Assembly (NCBI RefSeq): GCF_009388985.1
Contig: NZ_CP036422.1
Span: 2,494,501-2,558,500, forward strand
Source of the DNA: Halioglobus maricola
GTDB lineage: Bacteria; Pseudomonadota; Gammaproteobacteria; Pseudomonadales; Halieaceae
Reading direction: 5' to 3'
DNA: 64,000 bases
Positions 1 through 11,863 of the stretch are shown in pieces (position 1 is the stretch's first letter; each line of letters begins with the position of its first letter). Below the pieces are notes generated by a model that made no database searches, was not told the DNA's origin, and saw only the letters and a list, made by a program, of their open reading frames with translations. The position numbers and the translations under genes are program-made.

Positions 1-38
1 ATACCATAACCTAAACCCAATTCAGGAGTAATACTGCA

Positions 39-926
39 GTGAAAATTGGTGTGTGCCTGCCCTACATGAAAGCCGGTATCAACCGCGACGATTTGCTCGC
101 GTGGTTCCGTGTCGTCGATTCCGGTCCTTTCCACAGCGTCTCCTGTGGCGAGCGAATTCACGGCCCCACCTGCGATATGGGTGCACTGCTGGCCGCCGCT
201 GCGGCCTGCACCACGCACGTCGAGATCAGCCCTACTCTTTACGTGCTACCCATGCACAGCGCCGTAGAAGTGGCCCGGGAAATCGCCACTCTGGACCTTA
301 TTTCGGGTGGCAGGATGAATCGTGTAGCACTGGGTTACGGCGGTCGAGAACAGGATTATGCGGCACTCGGCGCAACATTCCGCGGACGCTATGGCCGCAT
401 GGACGAACAGGTAGCGACGATGCGTGAGGTCTGGCGCGGGAACGAAGTCATTCCCGGTTGCGGCCCCATTGGCCCCCAGGGCTTACGCCCGGAAGGTCCG
501 CAGCTACTGGCCGGCGCCATCGGGCCAAAAAGTATTGAACGCTGTGCCCAGTGGGCCGATGGCCTGTACGCCTGGTCTGGCAACGGTGAATCCGAGGAGC
601 TGGCCAACGCATTCGCCCTGGCTGATGCGGCCTGGGATCGCGCTGGCCGCGAGCAACGCCCCTATCGGCTGGGCGGTTTCTGGTACACCCTGGCCGAGGA
701 CGGCGCGCAAAAGCTCTATGACTATGTCTACCAATACCTGGATATCGCAGGGCCCGAAATCGCCACGATGATGGCTGAGTCAGTCTCTCGCTCTTCCAGC
801 GACCAGGTGCTGGAGGCACTGGATAACGCCGAGGCAGCGGGCTGCGAGGAGGTATTCCTGGTGCCGGCCACCGCCGAGCTGGTTGAAATCGAAAAGCTCG
901 CCGAGTTGCTGCAGAAACGGGGCTAG
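39..926 (+). CDS. LLM-class F420-dependent-type oxidoreductase
   Basis: A 295-residue luciferase-like (TIM-barrel) oxidoreductase of the type that uses F420 or FMN. The start MKIGVCLPYM followed by a hydrophobic TLYVLP strand and the segment EIATLDLISGGR is typical: the last motif shapes the cofactor-binding side of the barrel in this family. The start codon is GTG at 39, with a CAGGAG ribosome binding site about nine bases upstream. The substrate cannot be told from sequence. It is monocistronic as far as visible, about 95 bases before ppdK. The family call is firm; the choice between F420 and FMN is not. Confidence 0.85.
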   Translation: MKIGVCLPYMKAGINRDDLLAWFRVVDSGPFHSVSCGERIHGPTCDMGALLAAAAACTTHVEISPTLYVLPMHSAVEVAREIATLDLISGGRMNRVALGYGGREQDYAALGATFRGRYGRMDEQVATMREVWRGNEVIPGCGPIGPQGLRPEGPQLLAGAIGPKSIERCAQWADGLYAWSGNGESEELANAFALADAAWDRAGREQRPYRLGGFWYTLAEDGAQKLYDYVYQYLDIAGPEIATMMAESVSRSSSDQVLEALDNAEAAGCEEVFLVPATAELVEIEKLAELLQKRG

Positions 927-1021
927 GCAACAGTGTAAATATGGCCTTTTTCCCGGTCTGAGTTGACGTATACTGTGCGGCCACCGCAAACCCAACATTC
1001 AGATATACCGCGAGATACTTC

Positions 1022-3628
<2,607 letters not shown>

Positions 3629-3635
3629 GTCTGTT

Positions 3636-3657
3636 GGGCGCGGCTTCAGCCGCGCCC
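3636..3657. terminator. GC-rich hairpin between convergent genes
   Basis: A perfect 10-bp inverted repeat (GGGCGCGGCT, two-base spacer, AGCCGCGCCC) fills most of the gap between the ppdK stop and the stop of the minus-strand acyl-CoA synthetase gene. It has no T tract on either side, so classical intrinsic termination is not shown. Its position suggests a shared bidirectional transcript end. Confidence 0.45.
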
Positions 3658-3659
3658 CG

Positions 3660-5192
3660 CTAACCCGCTACCTGCTCCTTGAGCACAAACTTCAGCACTT
3701 TGCCCGCCGGGTTGCGCGGCAGCGCATCGACCAGTTCCATGCGCAACGGCAGTTTGTAGCGGGCCAGGAATGGGTCGGCGAAGTCGCGCAATTCGTCCAG
3801 CGTCAATGAGGCGCCCTCATGCAAAGCCACCACGGCTGTCACCGCCTCCCCCCACTTTTCGTCCGGCATGCCGATTACGGCAACTTCGGCGATCGCCTCG
3901 TGTTTGTAGAGCACACCTTCCACTTCCGCCGGGTAAACATTTTCACCGCCGGAGATCACCATATCCTTGAGACGGTCACAGATGTAGAGAAAACCCTCAT
4001 CGTCGAGGTAGCCGATATCACCTGAGTGGAACCAGCCCTCGGTATCAATGGCAGCAGCCGTCGCTTGCGGGCGGTTCCAATAGCCCTTCATGATGTTCGG
4101 GCCACGCAGGCATATCTCGCCTTTCTCTCCCGCAGGGAGCGGTTTGTTCTCAGCATCGACAATGCGTGTGTCGCTGTACAGAGGCACCTGGCCCGCTGAG
4201 CCCAGCTTGCTCACTGCGTGTTCGGGGGTCAGCATGGCGGAGAACGGCGCGGTCTCCGTCAGGCCATAGCCCTGGCAAAAGCTCACGTCGCGAGCACCGT
4301 AAGTTTCGATCAGTGATTCGGGCACGGGCGCCGCTCCACACACCAAAACGTCCAGGGAACTGAGATCCGTGTCTGCAAACTGTGGCATCTGGGACATAAA
4401 CAAATACATGGCCGGCGCGCCGAACATATGCGTCACCTGGTAGCGCTCGAAGTTCTCCAGCACCGCACCCGGGTCGAAGTTGCGCAGCAGTATCAGTTTG
4501 GAGCCGAGATGGAAAGAATGCAGGGTGAGCACATTGAGGCCGCCAATGTGAAACAGCGGGGCCGCTGTTAGCACGATATTGTCGCGGCTGGCACCGAACG
4601 CCATGGACGCATTGATATTGTTCCACACAAAATTGCCATGAGTGAGCATGGCGCCCTTGGGCAGGCCTGTTGTGCCTGACGTATACATGATCAAGCCGGT
4701 TTCGTGCTGATCGACCCCCACTGTATCGGTGATCGGTTCAGCGGCTGCACGCTCTGATGTCAGGTGGCGCCAGCCTTCCGCTTCGCTCTCGGAACTGAAG
4801 TAGTTGCGGCAGCACAGGTTTTCCAGCGCGGGCTCCACGACCGGGCGCAGTGCATCATCCACGACCAGGCTGTGGAGACCCGCGTCATTGATAATAAATG
4901 TGAGTTCCTCGGCGGTTAGACGGAAATTCAGGGGCACAAAAATGGCACCCAGGGCCTGGGTCGCAAATAAGGTTTCCAGCAATGCAGGGTGGTTAAACCC
5001 GAGGTAGCCCACTCGATCGCCAACACACACGCCCGCTTCGCGAAACAAGCTGGCCTGACGTCGGACACGGCTGGCGAAGTCCGCGTAGGTGATTTCCTCT
5101 TCCTCGAATACCACCGCGATACGCTCGGGATTCAGGTCTGCCCTGCGCAGCGCTGCAGCGGCAAAGTTGTAGTCGATCTCGGGGCGATTCAT
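3660..5192 (-). CDS. Acyl-CoA synthetase (AMP-forming, class I adenylate-forming)
   Basis: A 510-residue ligase that activates a carboxylic acid with ATP and transfers it to CoA. The AMP-binding core motif YTSGTTGLPKGAML lies at about 170-183. It is followed by GYGLTETAPF, then the hinge and C-terminal motifs SGDIGYLDDEGFLYICDR and MVISGGENVYPAEVE, and a C-terminal GKVLK with the adenylation Lys at about 498. The length fits medium/long-chain or cyclohexane-carboxylate-type ligases. The substrate is not determinable. The start ATG has an AGAGGA ribosome binding site. The 166-base gap to the divergent aminotransferase gene must hold both promoters. Confidence 0.92.
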   Translation of the reverse strand: MNRPEIDYNFAAAALRRADLNPERIAVVFEEEEITYADFASRVRRQASLFREAGVCVGDRVGYLGFNHPALLETLFATQALGAIFVPLNFRLTAEELTFIINDAGLHSLVVDDALRPVVEPALENLCCRNYFSSESEAEGWRHLTSERAAAEPITDTVGVDQHETGLIMYTSGTTGLPKGAMLTHGNFVWNNINASMAFGASRDNIVLTAAPLFHIGGLNVLTLHSFHLGSKLILLRNFDPGAVLENFERYQVTHMFGAPAMYLFMSQMPQFADTDLSSLDVLVCGAAPVPESLIETYGARDVSFCQGYGLTETAPFSAMLTPEHAVSKLGSAGQVPLYSDTRIVDAENKPLPAGEKGEICLRGPNIMKGYWNRPQATAAAIDTEGWFHSGDIGYLDDEGFLYICDRLKDMVISGGENVYPAEVEGVLYKHEAIAEVAVIGMPDEKWGEAVTAVVALHEGASLTLDELRDFADPFLARYKLPLRMELVDALPRNPAGKVLKFVLKEQVAG

Positions 5193-5358
5193 CGCTATTC
5201 CTCTTATTTACTTATTCAACGGAGACTGAACAATAATGCTCTCTGGGCGCTACGTCCATTACCCTCGCGAATGGGCACAATTCATTTCAGTGCTATTAAG
5301 CTGCACGCCAAAACCTGATACCGTTGCGCTCCTTTGATTCACTGCAGAGAGCACGACC

Positions 5359-6537
5359 ATGACCAGCAGTTTTTTCCCGCCCCAACGCACCCTGATGGGC
5401 CCCGGTCCCTCCGATGTCTCGCCCCGGGTCCTCGGCGCCGTCTCACGCCCTACTATCGGCCACCTGGACCCCCTGTTCGTCCAGCTGATGGATGAAATCA
5501 AGGGCCTGCTGCAGTACGCCTTCCAGACGGAGAACGAACTGACTATTCCAGTGTCCGCCCCCGGTTCCGCCGGAATGGAAGCCTGCTTCGTCAATCTGGT
5601 GTCTCCTGGCGACACCGTCATCGTCTGCCAGAATGGCGTATTCGGCGGCCGCATGAAGGAAAACGTTGAGCGCTGCGGTGGCATCGCGGTGATGGTAGAA
5701 GACGCATGGGGCGAACCCGTGAGCGTCGATAAGACACGCGCAGCCTTTGCCGAACACCCCGAGGCTACCCTGCTGGCTTTCGTCCACGCAGAGACCTCCA
5801 CTGGCGTGAAGTCAGACGCTGCCGCCCTCTGTGCACTGGCCAAAGAGAACAACGCCTTGAGTATCGTAGACACCGTCACATCCCTGGCCGGCATCGAGCT
5901 CAAAGTCGACGCCTGGGGCGCTGACGCTGTTTACTCAGGCACCCAGAAATGCCTGAGCTGCATACCCGGTATCTCTCCTGTGACCTTCAGCCCAGCCGCT
6001 GTAGAGCGCATCCAGAATCGTGAGCACAAAGTGCAGAGCTGGTTCCTCGATATGCAACTGGTCATGGGCTACTGGGGCGCCAATACCAAGCGTGCCTACC
6101 ACCACACCGCCCCCGTGAACGACCTCTACGCCCTGCATGAATCGCTCGTGATGTTGCAGGAGGAAGGTCTTGAGAACGCTCACGCTCGCCATCAGCGCAA
6201 CCACGAGGCACTGGTAGCCGGGCTGGAGGCAATGGGCCTGAGCATGGCGGTTGCCGCTGAGCATCGTTTGCCGCAATTGAACGCTGTCAATATTCCGGAG
6301 GGTGTGGACGATGCCGCGGTGCGCACCGCGTTGCTGCAGGACTTCAATCTCGAGATCGGCGCGGGTCTCGGCGCGCTTGCAGGCAAGACATGGCGCATAG
6401 GCCTGATGGGTTATGCCAGCAGCCCACGCAATGTTGTGACCTGCCTGACTGCGCTGGAAGCGGTGCTCTCGCGCCAGGGCGCCACAATCAATGTTGGTGC
6501 CGCCCTGCCCGCTGCCAAAGCACTGCTCACGGACTAG
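5359..6537 (+). CDS. Class V aminotransferase (alanine/serine-glyoxylate type)
   Basis: A 392-residue PLP enzyme of the alanine-glyoxylate / serine-glyoxylate (serine-pyruvate) aminotransferase group. The N-terminal GPGPSDVSPRVLGAVSRPT and the PLP-lysine motif SGTQKCLSCIPG, with the Schiff-base Lys at about 197, are diagnostic. The enzyme probably moves the amino group of serine or alanine to glyoxylate, linking C2 and one-carbon metabolism. Its 3' end overlaps the tail of the convergent downstream gene by 11 bases. Substrate preference within the family is open. Confidence 0.9.
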   Translation: MTSSFFPPQRTLMGPGPSDVSPRVLGAVSRPTIGHLDPLFVQLMDEIKGLLQYAFQTENELTIPVSAPGSAGMEACFVNLVSPGDTVIVCQNGVFGGRMKENVERCGGIAVMVEDAWGEPVSVDKTRAAFAEHPEATLLAFVHAETSTGVKSDAAALCALAKENNALSIVDTVTSLAGIELKVDAWGADAVYSGTQKCLSCIPGISPVTFSPAAVERIQNREHKVQSWFLDMQLVMGYWGANTKRAYHHTAPVNDLYALHESLVMLQEEGLENAHARHQRNHEALVAGLEAMGLSMAVAAEHRLPQLNAVNIPEGVDDAAVRTALLQDFNLEIGAGLGALAGKTWRIGLMGYASSPRNVVTCLTALEAVLSRQGATINVGAALPAAKALLTD

Positions 6538-7528
6538 TCAGCATCTGCCAGAGGATGGCGGCTCGTTCGGGCCCGCCATCTCTGCTCATCACATACTCGA
6601 CGTGATCCCAGCGCCCCGCGTTCGGGCTAAGCTCGATACTCCACAAAGGATCGATTTCGTTAGGTAGCATCGAATAGCGGATATCGATCACCCGGTTCGG
6701 GTGCTCCGGGTCGAGCGCTACGTAGTCGTTGCTGAACCAGCGGAAACGCTCCACATCCAGGGCCTGCTGAGAGTTGGCTTCCAGCCAGGGCATGTCGCGT
6801 TCCAGATCCAGTTTTAACACCGAATCTCCAGGGTAAACCTTTGGACGCCAGGTCACGCGCACTGCGTCCACGTAGTAACGATCGCCGTCCGCATAGACCG
6901 TTTTCCAAAGCAGGACATTGCCGAAACTGGGCTTGGCCTCCAGGCCATGCGCAGTATGGCCGCGACTCAGGGCAAGCTCCCGCCCCATCTGGACAGCAGC
7001 ATCGCGCTGATACAGGCCAAAACCCAGATAGCAAAGCGCCCAGACCAGGCCGACCCGGGCTATGCCCGGCTTGCGCAGCGCCCAGGCGAGAACTACCGCC
7101 AGCAGCAGGGGCAAGGTGAGCAGCGGGTCGATAATCGAAATCGTATTCCAGGCGAAACGCTGATCACTGAATGGCCAGAGGAGCATGGTGCCGTAGGTCG
7201 TACAGGCGTCGAGCAAGGCGTGGGTGGCATAGCCGAGCGTGCAGAACAACCATGTCTGGTGGAATGCCAAACCCCGCCGGCGGCCCAACAGCCCGTGTAA
7301 CACCAGGGCGCAGATTGCGCCGCCCAGCGGAATAAAGACCAGAGAGTGGGTAAACTGCCGGTGGTATTCGAGAAACAGCAGTGGATCTTCGGCCGACCGA
7401 ATCAATACATCGAGGTCAGGGGCCATACCGGCGAGAAAACCCAGCAGGCCGGCAGCGCCCGTGTGCACCTGCCGGCTGAAGGACTGCGGTAATGCTGCCC
7501 CCAGTGTTCCCTGAGTGAGAGGATCCAT
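6527..7528 (-). CDS. Inner-membrane metal-dependent hydrolase (YdjM/DUF457 family)
   Basis: 333 residues. The start MDPLTQGTLGAALPQ, the segment LAGMAPDLDVL and the histidine motif YHRQFTHSLVF are the signature of the YdjM-type membrane-bound metal-dependent hydrolases. Several hydrophobic helices fill the N-terminal two thirds, and the last third (after about residue 215) is a soluble domain. The family has no firmly established substrate. The gene is divergent from the OmpA-like lipoprotein gene and tail-to-tail with the aminotransferase. Confidence 0.88.
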   Translation of the reverse strand: MDPLTQGTLGAALPQSFSRQVHTGAAGLLGFLAGMAPDLDVLIRSAEDPLLFLEYHRQFTHSLVFIPLGGAICALVLHGLLGRRRGLAFHQTWLFCTLGYATHALLDACTTYGTMLLWPFSDQRFAWNTISIIDPLLTLPLLLAVVLAWALRKPGIARVGLVWALCYLGFGLYQRDAAVQMGRELALSRGHTAHGLEAKPSFGNVLLWKTVYADGDRYYVDAVRVTWRPKVYPGDSVLKLDLERDMPWLEANSQQALDVERFRWFSNDYVALDPEHPNRVIDIRYSMLPNEIDPLWSIELSPNAGRWDHVEYVMSRDGGPERAAILWQMLTSP

Positions 7529-7679
7529 TGCAAAAGTTCCATGCTAAAAACCTCAACAAAGTTACAGAATTCTGTTCGCCGCAACCACAGCCGATCCGGT
7601 ATTATTTTTTAACAATTCTTAACGCAACGTCGACGCCTCGATGCTGTCCAAATTGATAACAATTCAGGAGATAGTCACG

Positions 7680-8324
7680 ATGAACGCTCTCAAACCTCTC
7701 TCAATCGCCGCCTGCCTGGCGGTTGTATCCGCATGTACGACCAATCCCTACACAGGTGAGGAGCAGGCCAGTAAAGCTGCCACCTACGGAGCTGCTGCAG
7801 CCCTGGGCTGCGGCCTGATCGGCGCTATCGATTCCGGCAAGCACGCGCGCAATGCGGCACTGGGCTGCGGCGCCATCGGCGCTGGAGTCGGGGCATACAT
7901 GGATGTTCAGGAAGCGAAACTGCGTGAAGAATTGCAGGGCACCGGCGTACAGGTGGCGCGCGAGGGCGACAATATCCGCCTGATCATGCCAGGCAATATC
8001 ACCTTTGAAACGGATTCCTACAACCTGAAATCAAGTTTCTACCCGGTGCTGAACTCCGTTGGCCAGGTTTTGGCGAAGTATCACGACACCACCATCAAGG
8101 TCACCGGCCACACGGATAACACCGGCAGTCGCTCTTACAACCAACCTCTCTCCGAGCGACGTGCGGGCGCCGTGGCGGACTATCTCGCCACAACCCAGGT
8201 TGAGCGCAATCGGATGCTGGTGGAAGGTGTGGCGTTTGACCAGCCTATCGCGGACAACGCTACGGCCCAGGGCCGCGCAGCGAACCGCCGGGTGGAGCTC
8301 TATATCCTGCCCAAATCCCGCTAG
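7680..8324 (+). CDS. OmpA-family outer membrane lipoprotein (YiaD-like)
   Basis: 214 residues from the ATG at 7680, chosen because CAGGAG lies about ten bases upstream and the protein then begins with a clean lipoprotein signal ending VVSAC (Cys19). A glycine-rich stretch at about 38-75 looks like a glycine-zipper membrane segment. The C-terminal OmpA domain contains TGHTDNTGS, LSERRA and GRAANRRVE, the residues that grip diaminopimelate in peptidoglycan. It should tie the outer membrane to the cell wall. It overlaps tamB tail-to-tail by 4 bases, with no apparent functional link. Confidence 0.92.
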   Translation: MNALKPLSIAACLAVVSACTTNPYTGEEQASKAATYGAAAALGCGLIGAIDSGKHARNAALGCGAIGAGVGAYMDVQEAKLREELQGTGVQVAREGDNIRLIMPGNITFETDSYNLKSSFYPVLNSVGQVLAKYHDTTIKVTGHTDNTGSRSYNQPLSERRAGAVADYLATTQVERNRMLVEGVAFDQPIADNATAQGRAANRRVELYILPKSR

Positions 8325-11300
8325 TCGATTTCAAACGAGTAGTAGAGATCTACAGAGCTCTCCAGCCGGCTGACAACTTCCAACCAGAGCCGGCTCTGTA
8401 AATATAAACGAGCCGTGAACACGTTGATCGGCTCGTAGATTCCAACCCCGTAAGAAACGTAGATGCGATTGCCGATGTAGCCACTGACGGTCGCTGCGGT
8501 ATCGTCTTCCGAGCCACTGGTGCCAAACGCGACATCGCTGATGAGCGGCATTCTGTTGAGCTCACTGACAATACCACTTCGGTTTACCACATCGGCGCCC
8601 ATGGCCAGCGCCAGCGCCGTGCCGTCGGCACCAGCGCCTGCATCGAGCCCTCGTCCACGCACAAGATAGGACATGGCCTCGCTCTGGCTCATCACGGGAT
8701 CGGAATACACCTCCAGCTGAGCATCATCCAGACTACCCGAGAGGCGCGCACCTACCGTGACATCATCGCTGCGAATTTCTCGCTCCGCTGCAACGTCCAA
8801 CTCCGGGTTGTCAGCCGGGCCGGAGAAAGCAATTGTGCCCCGCTTGATCTGCAAGGTTTGCTGATAGGCTCTCAGCTCGCCGCCTAGCAAGTTAAGCGTG
8901 CCGTATACCTGCAGCGGGGTAGTCGGGGTCTGCACCAGGTGTAAATCACCTCCAAGCACTGCCTGCACTTGCTCACCCTCGACCCTGAAGCGATCACGGA
9001 TACGTATCCAGACATCCGCATCCAGCGCGATCGGGCGCTCCGTCTCGATGGCGTTTCCAGCCAAATCCACGATCACCACATCGTCGGATATCGCCACACT
9101 TCCCGCGGGTAACTCCTCGTGACGCAAAACGCCTTCGTGTATTTTGATCTCACCAGTGACCTGCATCTTGCGATCGGAAAAGGCAATGGCAAGCTCTTCC
9201 GATACCACCAGTTCAGAGGCTGGCGGCATCAGTACTTCGTGCCGCTCGCCAGATAGAGAGAGTTCGAGAGTGAGTTCGGGTTGCACCTGCAGCGGCCCCT
9301 CGAAGCGGAGCTCGCCGCCCCCGAGCATCCCCCTCCCCGCGATATCCCCGCCGCCTTCCCGCACGGTCAGTTGCATTTCCAGATCGGTTAATTCCGTTGG
9401 GTTGCCCACGAGAGCAAGCCGCCCCTCGGCCAGCGACAAGGTGCCATTGATATCGGGATCCAACACCGGGCCGCTGGCATCGATTCGTCCGGATACCTGC
9501 CCTTCCAGACTGGAAATCTCCGGGAACCAGGGCGTGAAGCTGGTCAGCGGTAGCGTATCGATCGTCAGCTCGAGATCCATCGCACCATTGCTGTCCTGCG
9601 GCAACATACCGGCGACTGACGCGACTTCCCTGCCTTGCTGCCGTACCTGACCTGTCACACCCAGCCGGCCATCATCCTGGCGGGCCAGCCCCAGCTGGAT
9701 CAATTCGTACTCAGTTCGCACACGCTCACCCATGCCATAGCGGCGCACCACGCGCAGGTTTTCCATCTTCAGCTGAGCGTCCAGCTCTGGCGCTGCATCG
9801 GGTCGCCATTGCGCATTGAGGCGCCCCTGAGCCTCCCCACGCAGGCGCATCCCCCGCGGAAGCGTCGCCTCGAGAGCGCGGGTATCTCCTGCCATTGTCA
9901 GCTGAACATCACCCTGCGCGCCAAATTGAAGCTTGCTGCCGCAGAGTTCGAACTCCGAATGCTTCCAGCAATGTGGCGCCACAAGCCACTGATTCTCGAT
10001 CGGAAGCCAACTCACAGCGACTGGCTCGCGCGACGCCCAACTACCCGCCGAAGTCTCCAGCTGCGCCGGCGCCAGTTCGCCCTGCCATGCACCGTCCTGC
10101 GCTGTTGCACTGAGACGCAGCTCACCGGCCAACTCACCTCGGCTTTGGATATTGGCCCGGAAGGATTCAAGGTCACCCTCAGCATCGATCTGCACACCAA
10201 ATTCGCGCTCGAAACGAATGATTTCTGGGGCGTCTACAGCGAGGCGGAACCGGCTGCTGGCACGATCGATCTGCCCGCGAATATTTGCCAAGGGAACCTG
10301 AACCTCTGCCAACTCTATACCGCGACCGCTACCCTCGAGCTGCAAGCTATGCAGAGCAGTAGAACCCTCCCCCGTCAGCTCAATACGACCGCGCGATCGC
10401 GGCAGCCAACGGCTCAGGCTATCGAGCACAAGCGACATGCTCGCGCGGTCAGCGTCCACAGCCAGCGAAAGGTCGGTGCCATTCACGCTGGCGTGCAATG
10501 CGCCCGGCAGCAACTCAAGATTCGAGTCAATACCACCACGTCCCTTCACAATCGCAGGCAGGCCCGCCACCTCGCCCTCCAGCGCAATGCTGCCAAGCTC
10601 AACAGACCAGCTAGCGCCCTCTCCCTGCGCAGCAAGCGAGACTGCTCCTGCCAGCCGTCCATCCCCTGCCGCCTCGGGCAGAGTAAATCCGTCGCTAGCG
10701 ATACGCCCTTCGACACTCCAGCTCTGCGCCAGTTGTGCTGTGGCATTCAAATGAAGCGCACTGTCGCTGATCGCGTCGCGCAGGGTGAGGTCAGACACGG
10801 TGAGCATCGGCGCCTGCCAATTCAAGGTTCCAGCGGCATCAATTGCGGTGTAACCCTCACCGGAAAACTGCGCGCTGAACTCCGCCGTTTGTTCCCCCAA
10901 CAGCTCGCCCTGAGCGCTGCCGGACAGCGGCCCTTCCAGGGCAAAGTCTGTCTCCGTCAGGGAGGGAACGAGCTCCACCAAAGGCATCACAGAAGCCCAT
11001 TCCAGAGACCAGTCACTCGAATAGGGAACCCCCACCTCAGTGACGTTCAGCCGTGCGTCCAGATCAGCATCGGGGGCGCCCTCGCTACGCACATTGAGAT
11101 GAAGATCATCGAGCGCGCCCACAATGAGAAGCTGTGCTTCACGTTGCTGTACTGCCGGCGGCAGCAAATCGCCCTCCAGTGAAACCTCTGCGTCGAGAGC
11201 TAGCGACCAAAGCCCCTGCAGCTGGGCTGAACCCTGGGTCTGCAAGTGCCCAACACCAGGCACCCCCAGTTCTAGCTGCGCCAGCGAGAGCTCAGTGCCA

Positions 11301-11863
11301 GACCAGCGACCGACCAAAGCGATACTCTCCAGCTGTTGTGAGACATCGCCAACAAGCACATCGAGTGTTGCCACCCTCATGCTGTCTACCTGCAGCAGTA
11401 GCGGCAGCAGGACCTCGGGTGGAATAAATCCAGCGGGCTCTGAATCCTCCGCTGGATCGAAAATCAAATCGCCCTCCACCAGGTCGACACTGCGCAGGGT
11501 AATTGATTCTGCCGACGCAATACCGGAGGCGCTCATTGCTCCTTGCTGCCACCGACCTCCAGGCCAGTTGACCGCCCCCTCAAGCAGTTGCAGATCAAAA
11601 CAAAATTCACTGTGCCAGAGGCAGGAGGCATCCAGCTGGATCTTCAGACCGGAGGCCTCCACACGCACCGCCCCCGCCGGCAGAGACAGACGCTTTAGCT
11701 CCAACAGACCGAACAAGCTGCCTGAGGTGTACTCGATATCCAACGGTGTAGCGGAGTCTATCCAGGCAACGATACGCCGGCTGCCAGCGTCACTGAACGG
11801 CAGCATTAACAGCGCGGTGAGCAACGCTACCACCAGGGCGAGACTTATCAGCAACGCCCTCAA
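8321..11863 (-). CDS. tamB: Translocation and assembly module subunit TamB
   Basis: An 1180-residue inner-membrane-anchored periplasmic protein with one N-terminal hydrophobic anchor (about 5-22), a long beta-rich middle and a conserved C-terminal DUF490/TamB domain ending in an aromatic beta-strand-like tail. TamB works with TamA in outer-membrane protein insertion and has been linked to lipid transport between the membranes. It starts with TTG, overlapping the tamA stop as TTGA, which implies translational coupling. It is the last gene of the plsC-DUF1145-methyltransferase-tamA-tamB operon. Assignment rests on size, architecture and the adjacent tamA. Confidence 0.93.
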   Translation of the reverse strand: MRALLISLALVVALLTALLMLPFSDAGSRRIVAWIDSATPLDIEYTSGSLFGLLELKRLSLPAGAVRVEASGLKIQLDASCLWHSEFCFDLQLLEGAVNWPGGRWQQGAMSASGIASAESITLRSVDLVEGDLIFDPAEDSEPAGFIPPEVLLPLLLQVDSMRVATLDVLVGDVSQQLESIALVGRWSGTELSLAQLELGVPGVGHLQTQGSAQLQGLWSLALDAEVSLEGDLLPPAVQQREAQLLIVGALDDLHLNVRSEGAPDADLDARLNVTEVGVPYSSDWSLEWASVMPLVELVPSLTETDFALEGPLSGSAQGELLGEQTAEFSAQFSGEGYTAIDAAGTLNWQAPMLTVSDLTLRDAISDSALHLNATAQLAQSWSVEGRIASDGFTLPEAAGDGRLAGAVSLAAQGEGASWSVELGSIALEGEVAGLPAIVKGRGGIDSNLELLPGALHASVNGTDLSLAVDADRASMSLVLDSLSRWLPRSRGRIELTGEGSTALHSLQLEGSGRGIELAEVQVPLANIRGQIDRASSRFRLAVDAPEIIRFEREFGVQIDAEGDLESFRANIQSRGELAGELRLSATAQDGAWQGELAPAQLETSAGSWASREPVAVSWLPIENQWLVAPHCWKHSEFELCGSKLQFGAQGDVQLTMAGDTRALEATLPRGMRLRGEAQGRLNAQWRPDAAPELDAQLKMENLRVVRRYGMGERVRTEYELIQLGLARQDDGRLGVTGQVRQQGREVASVAGMLPQDSNGAMDLELTIDTLPLTSFTPWFPEISSLEGQVSGRIDASGPVLDPDINGTLSLAEGRLALVGNPTELTDLEMQLTVREGGGDIAGRGMLGGGELRFEGPLQVQPELTLELSLSGERHEVLMPPASELVVSEELAIAFSDRKMQVTGEIKIHEGVLRHEELPAGSVAISDDVVIVDLAGNAIETERPIALDADVWIRIRDRFRVEGEQVQAVLGGDLHLVQTPTTPLQVYGTLNLLGGELRAYQQTLQIKRGTIAFSGPADNPELDVAAEREIRSDDVTVGARLSGSLDDAQLEVYSDPVMSQSEAMSYLVRGRGLDAGAGADGTALALAMGADVVNRSGIVSELNRMPLISDVAFGTSGSEDDTAATVSGYIGNRIYVSYGVGIYEPINVFTARLYLQSRLWLEVVSRLESSVDLYYSFEID

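Noticed and set aside
9635..11182. 515-codon open frame on the plus strand inside tamB
   Set aside because: It is antisense to a well-supported gene in GC-rich DNA, has no recognisable domain, and its composition follows the complementary codons of tamB.
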